Shown: positions 33,002-44,401 of the stretch, one piece after another
How positions within the stretch are numbered: position 1 is the stretch's first letter
How the letters are laid out: each line of letters opens with the position of its first letter
Assembly: GCA_030063045.1 (NCBI GenBank)
Contig: JAQSEB010000001.1
Coordinates: forward strand, 1,736,001 to 1,800,000
Origin: Pratylenchus scribneri
Taxonomy: Eukaryota; Nematoda; Chromadorea; Rhabditida; Pratylenchidae
Direction: 5' to 3'
Length of the DNA stretch: 64,000 bases
The notes under the pieces: model-generated
Database searches by the model: none
What the model was told of the DNA's origin: nothing
What the model saw: the letters and a program-made list of their open reading frames with translations, nothing else
Position numbers and translations under genes: made by a program

Positions 33002-36000
33002 TCATTTTGGTCTCATTTGGGATTGGGAGGAAGGTTGTTGTTGCATTGGAAGTTTTCCCCGGAATTGGGCCGAACGAAGTGCCCAAATTTCGGATCTGCT
33101 CACAATGCTCGTTTCCCCAGTCAATCGAATCGCTTTGAATTTATCCGCTCCAGGGATTCGCACAGTTCCTAATTAATTTTTGTAATAAAATTATAAGAAA
33201 TTGAATAATTTACCCGCCCATCTGCCACCGTCCAAGAAAACTTCAATGGATCCAGTATCCAGAAAAACTTGAATTTCCCTCGGTTTCACTCCTAATGCAA
33301 TCAATCGCTGAACTGGGTCCATCAATTTGCCGGACAAAATTTCCACTCCTTCAGCCGAAATTTCCACTCCAACTGGACTGAATTTTGGATGTGCAAATTC
33401 CAATCGGAGGGATGAAGCCAGCGGAAGGTCTGGTGCTCCGATTTCCAGTTGAATTTCCGCCGTTCCATTTGGCAATTCAACAATTTGGCCAGTTTGAAGC
33501 AGTCGACCATCATCTAGTCGGTTTTCACGCAATTTTGAAACAACCGTATCCAATGGGGGAGTTAAAAGTGCCTGAAGAAAAAGCGGATGGATGTAAATGA
33601 GTATTTAAGAAGAGGACTTGCCCTCCGATCTCTGGTTAAAATCATTCGTCTTGGCAAAATCATCGCTGTTGGAAAATCGGGTTTTGTGTCCCAGTTCCAT
33701 TCCTTCCAACTGGCCAACCAAGCAATTATCAATGTGCCCTCTTGATTATTGTGGAATGGCTTAATGTGTGCAAATAAAACAGGCGGAATTATTTTGGGGC
33801 AAATTGAACAGGCGGAATTATTTTGGGGCAAATAAAACAGGCGGAATTATTTTGCGGCAAATTGAACAGGCGGAATTATTTTGGGGCAAATTGAACAGGC
33901 GGAATTATTTTGGGCAAATTAAACAGGCGGAATTATTTTGGGGCAAATAAAACAGGCGGAATTATTTTGGGCAAATTAAACAGGCGGAATTATTTTGGGG
34001 CAAATTGAACAGGCGGAATTATTTTGGGCAAATTAAACAGGCGGAATTATTTTGGGGCAAATAAAACAGGCGGAATTATTTTGGGGCAAATAAAACAGGC
34101 GGAATTATTTTGGTGCAAATAAAACAGGCGGAATTATTTTGGGGCAAATAAAACAGGCGGAATTATATTTGGGGCAAATTGAACAGGCGGAATTATTTTG
34201 GGCAAATTAAACAGGCGGAATTATTTTAGGGCAAATTGAACAGGCGGAATTATTTTGAGGCAAATAAAACAGGCGGAATTATTTCGGGGCAAATAAAACA
34301 GGCGGAATTATGTTTGGGGCAAATAAAACAGGCGGAATTAGTGAGAAATAAAGAGAATTAAAATTGTTCCCCAAAAAATACCAAAAAAGCATAAGCATGT
34401 GTGCCAAAATCCATTTCTTGCTCAAAAATTGGCCGGAAACGAATTCCGTCAAAATTGCCAACAATTACTGTGGTCAAATCCCGTCGACCTGTTCTCGGTT
34501 CTGTGCTATCAAGTTGGGCATAAATTAATGCCCAAAGTGTGTTTGGATCGCGCGGATTGCCTTCAATTGGCGTCATTCCTTTAATTTAAGGTAAATATCA
34601 TCAATCATCATTGTTTTTTGGAGCACCTGGGCATTCAACAACGGTCATTCCCTCACGACTATCGCTGAAAAGAACATTCAGAAAACGCCAACCACCTGCT
34701 GCCTGCTGATCATCGGTGCCGTAGAGGAGGACAATGCCACCATTTGTGTCACGACTGCCCAAAACCATTTTCCATTTCCCATCGGGGCCAAGAAAAACTG
34801 TGAATACACATATAATTAATTATTCCAGCCCATTGCCCAACCATTTGGATCGCGAAAATCCTGGGTCAAATTCAATCCGGATGGGCCTTCAGGGATAACT
34901 GTAAATTTCACATTTCTAGAATTTTTTTTAAAAATTTATTTGTGAACTTGTTTGAGCCCTTTCAGCGGGATGAATTCCATCAAAAGTTGGTACGGTCTTC
35001 TGAAATTCCATTGGCTTCCTTCCAGTGAATGCATCCGTATAAAATATTCGCAACATTTGTGGCATTCCAATTGGAAGTGGAATTGCGGAACCGGAGAAAA
35101 TTCCTCCCTTTCCCTCATTTTCCAATCCTACACTTGGATCGGGCAATAAAAATATGGGCAAATGAATCCAATTGAGTAGATCACGACTAACGGCATGGCC
35201 CCAATGCATTGAAGACCTATTAAAAATGGAATTCAACCCCTTCCTGATTTATTACCAATGAAGAGCATGCGGATAATGTTGATAAAAGAGATGATAATAA
35301 GGACCTATGAATGGAGGAATTTGAGGAGATGAATGACATTCACAGTTTACCCAATTTGCTAAATCCATTTGGATCATTCATCCAACCAAGAGGAGGACGG
35401 AAATGATAACCTTCCGGAACATCAGGATTTCTAGCATTATGCGAAATATACGCAGGCCGTATGCCCAATTCCATCACCGATTCAGGCTCATAAACGTAAA
35501 TGTATGAAACTCTTGTATCTATAAATCATCCAACAATCCAAAATGTTCAAATTAACCCCCGGTTATCCATTCCAATTCTGCTGGTCCATTCATTTGAGGC
35601 GCAAATTCAGCGAATTCAAATTCTTTATGTTGCCGACTTTGGGCAATGATAAAATCACCGCCTTGTGCATTCCTGATTTTGATATGGGCTGGACGGTTTT
35701 GTTCCTGGTTCCGAGTTTTCAACCAAATATGAAGAATTGAGGAAGGATTCAATTGGATTGGAATGGAAATGGTTCGATTCATTGTGGAGGCGGAGGATGA
35801 ATTGGCGGATCTACAAAAATGATTCGCTGGAATTTTGTTTTATTATCGATCGAACCGAACCGAATAATTCCCCAAACGATGACGGCGCCAACAATGCCAA
35901 TCCCGAAAAGGGCTATGGCCACTGTTCTTTTCTTCACACGGCAACACCCTCCTTCGGCTTTTTCTTCCTCTGCCGTGGTTTCATCATTGGCTGCTGCCAT
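33002..36000 (-). CDS. GH32 family beta-fructosidase/invertase-like enzyme
   Basis: Hydrolyses sucrose or fructans. Exons 33002-33168, 33214-33571, 33622-33759, 34382-34578, 34627-34797, 34842-34898, 34948-35216, 35256-35304, 35351-35518, 35557-35810 and 35861-36000 give 655 aa. The three GH32 catalytic carboxylates are all present: WMNDPNG (nucleophile, about residue 180), FRDPN (about 310) and ECPG (acid/base, about 367). A C-terminal beta-sandwich follows (DTGSIEVFLDGGRWAG). The N-terminus has no cleavable signal. It has a short acidic head, then TVAIALFGIGIVGAVIVWGI (about residues 26-45), predicting a type II membrane anchor, then about 100 aa of extra N-terminal domain. Intron 33572-33621 uses a GC donor (AGG|GCAAGT), and intron 33760-34381 contains a minisatellite. 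Plant-parasitic nematode GH32 genes are reported as acquired from bacteria. Confidence 0.93.
33771..34341 (+). repeat. Type-2 minisatellite array in GH32 intron
   Basis: About 20 copies of the ACAGGCGGAATTATTTTGGG plus GCAAAT unit in an intron of the GH32 gene, oriented opposite to the gene. Variants include TTTTGGGCAAATTAAAC (shortened G run) and TATATTTGGGGC. It belongs to the same family as the arrays at 18.7, 51.0 and 63.4 kb. Confidence 0.95.
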
Positions 36001-37282
36001 CAGCAGAAATATCAAAAGAAAAAATGTGACTAAAGAAAGGGGGAAAATGGCTTTAATCGAAAAAACGTGGATTGAATGCGCAGCTCATTTTCGATCGGCC
36101 GCAAATATTGAGAAGACGGAGGAGGAGAATGGCTTAATGATAAAATGGGACACGTCCTTTTCCTTCCCTCCTCCCTCAAGTGTCCCATTGCGCCTTCTTC
36201 TAGGCTTAGGATAGGCGAGAGGCCAGACACCAAAATTTCACCTCAATTTCGGCCAGTTTTTGGTTCACTCATCAATCGAAAAATGGTATCATCAATTTAA
36301 CCAATTTCAACTTTCTTTTTTGAATGTTTACTTATTTCTTTCATTCACTTATTTATTTTTCATTGATGAGCCGATTAAAAATGAAAATTTTACGAATAAA
36401 TTTTTTGGAAAAATTGAAAATAAAATTTCCTAAATTTTGAAAATTTGGAAAAATTGAAAATAAAATTTCTTAAATTTTGAAAATTTGGAAAAATTGAAAA
36501 TAAAATTTCTTAAATTTTGAAAATTTGGAAAAATTGAAAATAAAATTTCTTAAATTTTGAAAATTTGGAAAAATTGAGAATAAAATTTCTTAAATTTTGA
36601 AAATTTGGAAAAATTGAGAATAAAATTTCTTAAATTTTGAAAATTTGGAAAAATTGAGAATAAAATTTCTTAAATTTTATAAATTTGGAAAAATTGAAAA
36701 AAAAATTCTTAAATTTTAAGAATTTGGAAAATTTTGGGAATAAAATTTAAAAAATTTTGAAAATTTTGGTTAAATTGTGAATAAAATTTGTTAAATTTGA
36801 AAATATGGTTAAATTTAAAAAAAAATTTCTTAAATTTTGAAAAAATGAAAATAAGATTTATTAAATTTTAAGAATTTGGAAAATTTCGGGAATAAAATTT
36901 TTAAATTTTAAAAATTTTGACAATAAAATTCGGAAAAATTTGGAAAAAATTGAGAATAAAATTTGTTAAATTTTGAAATGAGAAAAAAATTGGAAATTTT
37001 GAGAATATAATTTTTTTTAAATTTTGAGAATTTTTTTAATTTTAAGAATAAAATTTTAGAAAATTTTGTATAATTTTAGAAAATTAAAAGAACCAAAATT
37101 TTTGGAAAAAAAAACTTTATTTTAAACAACAAAATTAATAATAATAATTAATATCATTTAAAAAAACCCAACAATATTTAAAAATAAAATCACAACAATT
37201 ATGGAAATATTGTAAAAGGCGATAAAAATGATAACATTTTCTGCTTCTTCTGGCGGCCAATTAATTCATCGGCAGATTTTCC
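36001..37282. other. Intergenic region with AT-rich satellite
   Basis: Runs from the 5' end of GH32 (-) to the 3' end of the LMAN1 homologue (-), mostly the 40-bp repeat at 36390-37080. No gene was seen. Confidence 0.6.
36390..37080. repeat. AT-rich 40-bp satellite
   Basis: The unit AAATTTGGAAAAATTGAAAA plus TAAAATTTCTTAAATTTTGA repeats almost perfectly with a 40-bp period from about 36400 to 36690. It then decays into irregular related sequence up to about 37080. Homogeneous at one end and decayed at the other, it looks like a locally expanding array. Confidence 0.9.
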
Positions 37283-39289
37283 TCAGTAAAATTTGGCCTT
37301 GTCGCTTTTGCTTCTATTTATGGAGGGAAATGGGGGGTGGGGATTAATTATTATGGGCGAAAGTATAAAGATTATAATTACCGTAAATAAATGAACACAA
37401 AAAGAGCAATACTTTGGATGGCAACTGCAAAATTGGTAATTGGAAAGGATTAACTAAGTATTTAATAATTTTGTTTTACTAATTGCCATTAAAAATGTTC
37501 CGGATATGCAATTTTGTGCGCACTGATTTGATTGTTGATTTCCACTTTGATTGGATCTAATTTGGCGAACTTCTTGTTGGATTTGTTCCAAATAATTGTG
37601 CACTCCCGAATCAAATTGTTGATTTGTATTTACCTTAAAATCAATCATAATTTTTTAAAACAATTTTTATTTTTATTACCTTTCCATCCGTCCCAATGGC
37701 CATATTTTGTTGAATTTTTTGCTCAATATTATAGGATCGAGTGTAAATTTCTGTAAATTCACAAATTAAATTTATCAAAAATTAATTAATCCAAATCCAA
37801 CCTGTCACATAACTCTTCATATCCCTCAATGTTGCCGTAATTTCCCGAACTCCTTGGATTAATTCATTTTTCTCGTTGACCATAAACACTCCAGCATTTC
37901 CACCACCAGCAATTTGTTGCTGTTGAGCACCACCTCCTCCACCTTGTTGGAGCATTGAAGTGTGGGTGTGTTGTTGTTGAACAATTTCTTGCAATTTCAG
38001 CTCCATTTGTTGCATCACTCGATGAATGCTGGCTTGGGCCTCGTAAATTTGCCGGAGTTCGCGCATTTGGGCATCTTCATAATATTTGGCAGTTTCGTCC
38101 TCATCGTCTTTTGCCTTGTCCGGATGCTGTTCTTTGAACTTTTGCCTCTCTTTTTCATATTCCTGTTGTTGCCGTTCGAATTCGGCTTGTGCCCTGGCCC
38201 TCTCCTCCGCTGCCAATTGTTGTTTGGTTTGTTCCAATTGTGCCGGATCGGTGTAAAGTGAGAAAACACTGAAGTCCAAAATGTCATGATCATCTGAAAT
38301 ATTATGAAAATATTACTTTTAATTAATTTTTATTTTACCTGCCAATCCGCCGGTTGCTGCGGAGACACCAAAAAAGCCAGCTTTTGGTAGGAATACACTA
38401 AAATAAAAAATATTTAATTTACTAATTTTATTTATTTAATACTTCTCTGCTCGAATACAAAGTTCATATCTGGGAGAAGGAGACATTCCATCGGACACCA
38501 AAACAGTTAAAACATTCCGTAAGTATTGAACTTTTAAATAAACAGGAAATTGTTTATTCCGAAAATCTTTTTGGCAGGCTTAAAATTATAATTGATTGAT
38601 AATTGGAATAAATTAAAATTAAAATACAGCTTAGGACTTGGGATGATCCATCCGTGTGATGATCGAACGATCGCGTACCTTTAAAATTGGTTTATTTTTA
38701 TTTTCAAATGAATTTATGAAAATACCATCATTTATCATCAAAGATATAGTCGGGTTATTTTTTGCACCTAAATAAATTTTAATTATATTTTCATAAATTG
38801 TCCGAACCATCATTATCGAAAGAATCGAGCATAATTCCCATTCCAGTCCAGAAATCATTGGCGCCAAAAACAGGGCCTAATGTGCCTTGTTGGGCAGTGT
38901 ACCAAATCGCCAATCCATCAGCACCAATTCGACCTTGTCCGGTCACTTTAAAGGCCATTTCCAATTCAAAATGTTCACTGGCCGTGAATTGTCGTTTATT
39001 CCATGCCTTAATTTTAATTTAACTTAGTCATTTAATTAAAATAAAAACAAACCAGCCCCTTTCGGCTCCTCATTGATGGCGCAACTCTCAATTGTTCTCC
39101 GGATGCAATCGCGTCGCCAGCCACAGTCCAAAATGGAATTGTTCCATCACGTTGTGCAAGATTAGGAGTGCGAAATGAATGTTTATACTCAAATCTTCTC
39201 AATGATTGTTGAGTGTCCAGTTGTGCAAATGAAATTTCCAACAAGAATGCAACGTTGAATAAGAAGATAAAAATTAATAAATTATTCAT
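37283..39289 (-). CDS. ile-1: ERGIC-53/LMAN1-like L-type lectin cargo receptor
   Basis: ER-Golgi cargo receptor for glycoproteins. Exons 37283-37313, 37382-37424, 37480-37633, 37680-37750, 37802-38293, 38339-38397, 38443-38578, 38628-38678, 38726-38767, 38808-39006 and 39053-39289 give 504 aa (human LMAN1, 510). In order: signal peptide (MNNLLIFIFLFNVAFLLEIS), leguminous-lectin domain (FEYKHSFRTPNL, GRIGADGLAIWYTAQQGTLG, GIMLDSFDNDG, SCQKDFRNK, FFGVSAATGGLADDHDI), then a long coiled coil rich in Glu, Gln and Arg. The end is a single membrane helix and the cytosolic tail SKSDKAKFY. The last five residues fit a KXKXX ER-retrieval signal, with terminal FY in place of the usual FF export signal. 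Splicing phases are consistent throughout. Confidence 0.93.
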
Positions 39290-39652
39290 GTTTTAATTGG
39301 ATTAATTCTGAAATAAATTATGAAAATAAATGTAGCTAAATTCATTAAATATTCGCGATTAACAAAATGTTTTTTTTTTGGTTTTATGATTCGTTACGAA
39401 CCCTATGAGTTGTCCCTGAAACCTGAAGCTGAACGAACTGAAAACTGAAATCTGAAACGTGAAACCTAATAAACCTTGAAAAAAGTTTGGACAAAAAGTC
39501 ACCTTAAAAAATTTTGGTGGTGAAAAAAGTGAAGAAACGTGAAACCGAAACCTAAAAAACGAACTGAAATGTTGAAATTGTTTATTGGATTGAAATTTGA
39601 AAACTTAATAATAAAATAATAAAAAATTCATTTTATAGAATTGAAGTGAAAA
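39290..39652. other. Divergent intergenic region
   Basis: 363 bp between the starts of the LMAN1 homologue (-) and GTF2F2 (+), presumably holding both promoters. Around 39410-39570 are quasi-repeats of the type GAAACCTGAA / GAACTGAAA. Confidence 0.55.
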
Positions 39653-40767
39653 ATGGCAGCAAAAAATGCAAATTCTCCTGAAATTAGCACAGATTTACCT
39701 GTCAATACGGAGAAAGCATCAAAAGGCATTTGGCTTGTAAAAGTTCCACGCTACCTTTCAAATATATGGGAGAAAAAAACGGGCGAAACAATTGGTCGAC
39801 TTGTGGTATCAAATGGCGAAACCACGTTCCATAGTACAGTTACAAATGAGGCAGAAACATCAAAAAAGCAATTGGATGTAAGTATTTATTTTGACAATTA
39901 TTTTAAGAAATGATTTTTCCAGTCGGAATTACTTGCTTCAACCTCAAGTAATAATAAAAATGGAGAACCAAAACCTATTGGATTGAAGCGACCGAGTAAT
40001 TCTACTGAAATTCCTTTGCAGCATAAATTTATTATCCGGTTTTATATTTTTAATTAATTCAATTTTGATGAATAAATTCAGAGATATTCAAGCAGATCGT
40101 CAATCACTTGCCGTACTTTCAGAGGATAAAACTGGCCTGGAAGAAGATGCGGAATTCCAAACGGGCAAATTGCGTATCGAAGGAAGGGTAATTTAAAAAT
40201 AAAAACATTTTAAAGCGAATTACGACAATTAAAGATTGCGATTCGTGCCGAATGTCAACCTCCAAATTCCACGGACTATATGCGAATGAAAGTGCGGCAA
40301 ATACAACGAGTCAGTCAGCCAAAGAAGACGGTGCAACAAATGGAAAGGGCCGTTGTGAAGTACAAACCAATTAGTGCTCATCAAGAACATATGGCCAAAG
40401 ACAAAGCAAAGAAGGAAGGAAGAGCAGTGCGGCTTGAGAAGGACGAAGTTGTGAATTTGATTTTCCACGCTTTTGAGAAGCATCAATTTTATAAGTAAAT
40501 TAATTAATTAATTATTATTTAATTCCAACAAAAAATTTTTAGACAAAGTGATCTTCAAAAGATTACAAATCAACCGGGAACTATGATTCGTGAAGTGGTA
40601 AGTTTAAAAAATAAATTAATTATATAAATAAATAAATTAAGTTGAATGACATTGGCCTTTACCACGACAATGCACCGCACAAGGCAATGTGGGAATTGAA
40701 ACCGGAATATCGAAATTATAACAAGGATTTATCGAAGAAAGTTGAGAGTAAAATGCAAAAACAATGA
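39653..40767 (+). CDS. GTF2F2: General transcription factor IIF subunit 2 (RAP30)
   Basis: Small subunit of TFIIF, which binds RNA polymerase II and delivers it to promoters. Exons 39653-39877, 39923-40038, 40082-40187, 40235-40494, 40543-40597 and 40642-40767 give 295 aa, somewhat longer than the vertebrate protein (249). The N-terminal dimerisation part contains GIWLVKVPRYLSNIWE. The C-terminal winged helix contains HAFEKHQFYK, then ITNQPGTMIREVLNDIG, and ends at MWELKPEYRNYNKD, a strongly conserved tail. It is the first gene of a tightly packed co-directional cluster. Confidence 0.92.
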
Positions 40768-40912
40768 AGAACGGAACATTAAATTTTTTATTCTCTTTTT
40801 AATAAAATTATAAAATAAAATTGATTATTTTCGTAAAATGTTGAATTTTTCACATTATTTACTGAACAAATTAATTCGAATTTAATCTCACTTTTCTTTT
40901 TTTATCCATGAA

Positions 40913-41925
40913 ATGTTTTCATTGCTCAAAGGAGCATTCGTTGAAATTAATAAATTGGATGAATATTTTATTGCAATTTTGGGTTTGGATGGAGCAGGAA
41001 AAACGGTAACAAAATTAATTTGAAAATTATTCCAATTAATTAATAATTTAATTAAGGTATATTTGGAGAGAGTGAGAAAATATTTGGATGGAACATTCAA
41101 AGAGAGGGACATATCCAAAATACCCAGCACTGTTGGACTAAATCGTAAGTATTCTGATGGAATATTAAACACATTTATTTTTAAAGATGTTGCAATTCGA
41201 CAAAAGGAATTTATTTTGAATTTTTGGGATCTTGGCGGCGAATCCGAACTTCGTTCACTTTGGGATGGATATTTGAATGAATGCAATGCAATTATATTTA
41301 TGGCCGATTCCAATGACCAATCACGTTTTGATGAGATTATTTCATGTTTAGGTATTAATTAATTTATTTTAAATTTAATTTTCCATTAATATTTAACAGA
41401 AAAAATTATGTCATTCGAAAGAGTTCATTCGAATCCATTTTTAATTCTATTAAATAAATGTGATTATTGTGAAGACATATTGCCGCCGGTGGATGGCAGA
41501 ACAAATCGACCGCAGTCCCAAATATCAAATTCGCCGGTTCTCAACAATTCAATGCCGTCAAACCACGTCGATTCGTTGCCATCATCAAGTTTAAATCAAA
41601 ATGGATGGCAAAGCTTTGATTTGGACAACAATGACCCAAATAATGATTGGGAAGTGAAAAGTGATTGTACAAATATTTCAATTTCCACTCTCTCATCTTC
41701 ATGCCTGATGACGGCAAAAATTCGCAATGAATTTGAGGAACGTTTCGGCTCAATTCACCGCGGAGATTTTGCCATAATTTCAATATCGGTTGGTACCAAT
41801 TTTACCTTAGAAATATTTATTTAATAATTTTAAAGGCTCTTCAAAATATAAATGTGAAGAAAAGTGTAAATTGGCTCATCAATTCGATAATATCATTGAA
41901 GAAAGAATTTTCTCCTCACAAATAG
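40913..41925 (+). CDS. ARFRP1: ARF-related protein 1-like GTPase with insertion
   Basis: Golgi small GTPase that acts upstream of ARL1 in trans-Golgi trafficking. Exons 40913-41005, 41057-41144, 41187-41351, 41400-41788 and 41836-41925 give 274 aa, about 70 longer than usual. Motifs: P-loop GLDGAGKT (usual GLDNAGKT), PSTVGLN switch I, WDLGGESEL switch II and NKCDYC. Between NKCD and the last strand lies a Ser/Asn-rich insertion (roughly residues 135-205). The catalytic Gln of switch II aligns with Glu, so GTP hydrolysis may differ. It starts 145 bp after GTF2F2 on the same strand. Confidence 0.86.
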
Positions 41926-42063
41926 AAATAATTTATTATAATAATTTAAATGTGATAAAAATTAATTATTCATTAATCATTGAAAATAAAATAATATTAT
42001 GAATTTTTATATATTTTTTATTAAATTTAATTTTATTTTTATTTAAATTATCCTCCAAGAAAA

Positions 42064-42753
42064 ATGATCCATTATATGCTTCTTTTTTCACGGCAAGGGA
42101 AGCTACGGTTGCAGAAATGGTATGTCGCCTATCCGGATAAGGTTTGAATTCCACTCAAAAATTTTACTAATTTTTATTAATAGAATAAGAAGAAAATAAC
42201 GCGCGAATTGATTACAACAATTTTGGCAAGAAAACCAAAAATGTGTGCATTTTTGGAATATAAAGAATTGAAAATTGTCTACAAAAGGTTGTTTAAAATG
42301 TTTAAATTTAATCAATTTTTCCTATTCAGATATGCTTCTCTTTATTTTCTTTGCGCCGTTGAACAATCCGATAATGAGCTGTTATGTTTGGAAACAATCC
42401 ACCGCTATGTGGAATTGCTGGACCGTTATTTTGGCAGTGTAATAATTTTAATATTTTTGAATATTAATTTTGGTTATTTTAGGTTTGTGAATTGGATATA
42501 ATTTTCAATTTTGAGAAGGCCTATTTTATTTTGGATGAATTTTTATTGGCAGGTAAAATTAAATAATTTTATTTTAATTCCAAATTAATTAGGCGAAATA
42601 CAAGAAACAAGCAAAAAACAAGTGTTGAAGGCAATCAGTGCACAGGATTTACTGCAGGATGTGAGTTTTAAAGAATAAAATATTACTAATTTAATATTTA
42701 AATTTAAGGAGGAAACAACTCAAGGATTTTTTGAAGATAATGGTCTCGGTTAA
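42064..42753 (+). CDS. aps-1: AP-1 complex sigma subunit
   Basis: Small subunit of the clathrin adaptor AP-1 at the trans-Golgi network and endosomes. Exons 42064-42141, 42184-42287, 42330-42438, 42483-42552, 42593-42660 and 42709-42753 give 157 aa, the normal length. Matches include [80 protein letters not shown] and [15 protein letters not shown]. It lies 138 bp downstream of the ARFRP1 homologue on the same strand and works in the same trafficking step. Confidence 0.95.
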
Positions 42754-42924
42754 ATTTGACATTTTTTGAATTTAACATTTTTAATACTTATTATAAAAAT
42801 GAATAAAATTTTTCATATTTTTAATGGAAATTATTGCATATAAATCCTAGCAATTTTTATATATTTTTTTTTTACTTAATTAATGATAATTTTGTTTTAA
42901 TTAATTTAGGAAATTTATTAAAAT

Positions 42925-43427
42925 ATGTCGCATGAAAATGTTTCAGAAAATGGCCAACAAACTTACACAATTGTTCCAATTGAAGGGAAAGAGGTAGAAT
43001 GAATTAATATAAAATATATAAAGTGGAATAAATTAAAGGTGATACAAAAGAATTTTGCATTTTATGGACAGGATGGTGAACAAGCAGCAGCGGAGTTTGT
43101 TGAAACCAAAAAGGTTTCTTTTTATAAATTCAATCTGGTATTATTAGTGAGAAAAATTCTTTTAAAATAATCCAGAGACTTTTTTGAAAAGAAAATTTCC
43201 AAAAATGCTAATAAATTACCGGTTAAATATTTAAAATTAAATACCAATTTTAATTTAAATATTAAATAATTCAATTTTTATAATTAAAGTTAACACTTGC
43301 TCGCCGTTTCCAATTAATGGAACGAGGATTTATGCTAAAGCTGAAGGAGGAGAATGGCCGTAAAACAATGTTCGATGAAGTTGGCGTTCAAATTTCACTG
43401 GGAAACAACAAGAAAATAACAAAGTGA
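42925..43427 (+). CDS. Conserved-looking small protein, unknown
   Basis: Exons 42925-42993, 43039-43113 and 43290-43427 give 93 aa; all three exons join in phase 0. The protein is hydrophilic and probably helical at the C-terminus (LARRFQLMERGFMLKLKEEN). It has no signal peptide, cysteine pattern or domain I recognise. It begins 171 bp after the AP-1 sigma gene on the same strand, with TTTAG just upstream of the ATG, so it may be the last gene of the candidate operon. It is convergent with the mL50 gene. Confidence 0.6.
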
Positions 43428-43611
43428 AGAAGGAAATAAAGCAAGAATTGAATGATGATGTGTCTTCACAATATAATTTACTTATCCCTTTAAGAGAACT
43501 AATTTTGTTTTTTAATTTGCAAAAATCTCATTATTTTATGCAACTTTTTTATTCACTTTATTTTTTATAATTTATTTTGTAAAATTTTCAATGACAATAA
43601 AATAAATGGAA

Positions 43612-44401
43612 TTATTTAATCTTCTTCAAATAATCTTTTGTAAATCTTATCTCCGAATGACTGTCCATTTTTCTTGCAATTTCCTGGTCCCAGGGCATTC
43701 CTAAATTAATTAAAAATTGAAAAAATATAATTTTTGGTAACCTTTCGAAAAATCCGGATCATAATTGAAATTCTCCTCCTCATAATCGAACCAATCCTTT
43801 TTCGGTTTAAATTCGCGCAATAAACGTCGATTGCGGATTCCAAAAACTTGGCCACCTTCGCCCGGTGTTGCTGTGATGCCGCCATGTGTTGCGGTTTTAT
43901 CATTTGGATGAAAACGGCGAGGATTTTCTGTGTAATAATTAAATATAATTTAATAAAACGAATATTACCTAATATTGCCAGATTTTTGGGCAATGTCTCA
44001 CTTCTGGCCATTTCCGAATATTTTGTAATATTATTCACTTCGGTTGAATAAAATTCGATCAAATCCTTGAAACTCTTCATTTTGTGCAATTTCGAATTCG
44101 GTATAAAATGTTTGAACTTTTGCCCAAGATCCATAAAATACTAAAATTGTTGTTTTTTTAAACATTGTAAGCAATAAAATAACCTTCTCCTTTTTGCCCA
44201 TTTCTTTTATTTCTGTTAAATCCGAATTTGTTTGATCAGTATTGAAACCATGTTGTTTTGCAATGGAAATGATATCATCAGCAACATTTTTGGGCGGTTT
44301 ATACACATAATGATACTTCAAAAGACTATAAAAACCGTTGTTTTAGTTTTATCAAATTGGAATTAATTTTAAGCAAACCTTCTTGCTCGTATTTTATCCA
44401 T
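43612..44401 (-). CDS. mrpl-50: Mitochondrial large ribosomal subunit protein mL50
   Basis: Exons 43612-43700, 43742-43927, 43969-44140, 44184-44325 and 44379-44401 give 203 aa. The assignment rests on YVYKPPKNVADDI near the N-terminus and FIPNSKLHKMKSFKDLIEFY followed by LPKNL, which match the core of MRPL50. The C-terminal 90 residues (GGQVFGIRNRRLLREFKPKK and beyond) are acidic/aromatic and extend past the vertebrate protein. The first coding exon is only 23 bp. Function: structural component of the mitochondrial ribosome. Confidence 0.78.
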
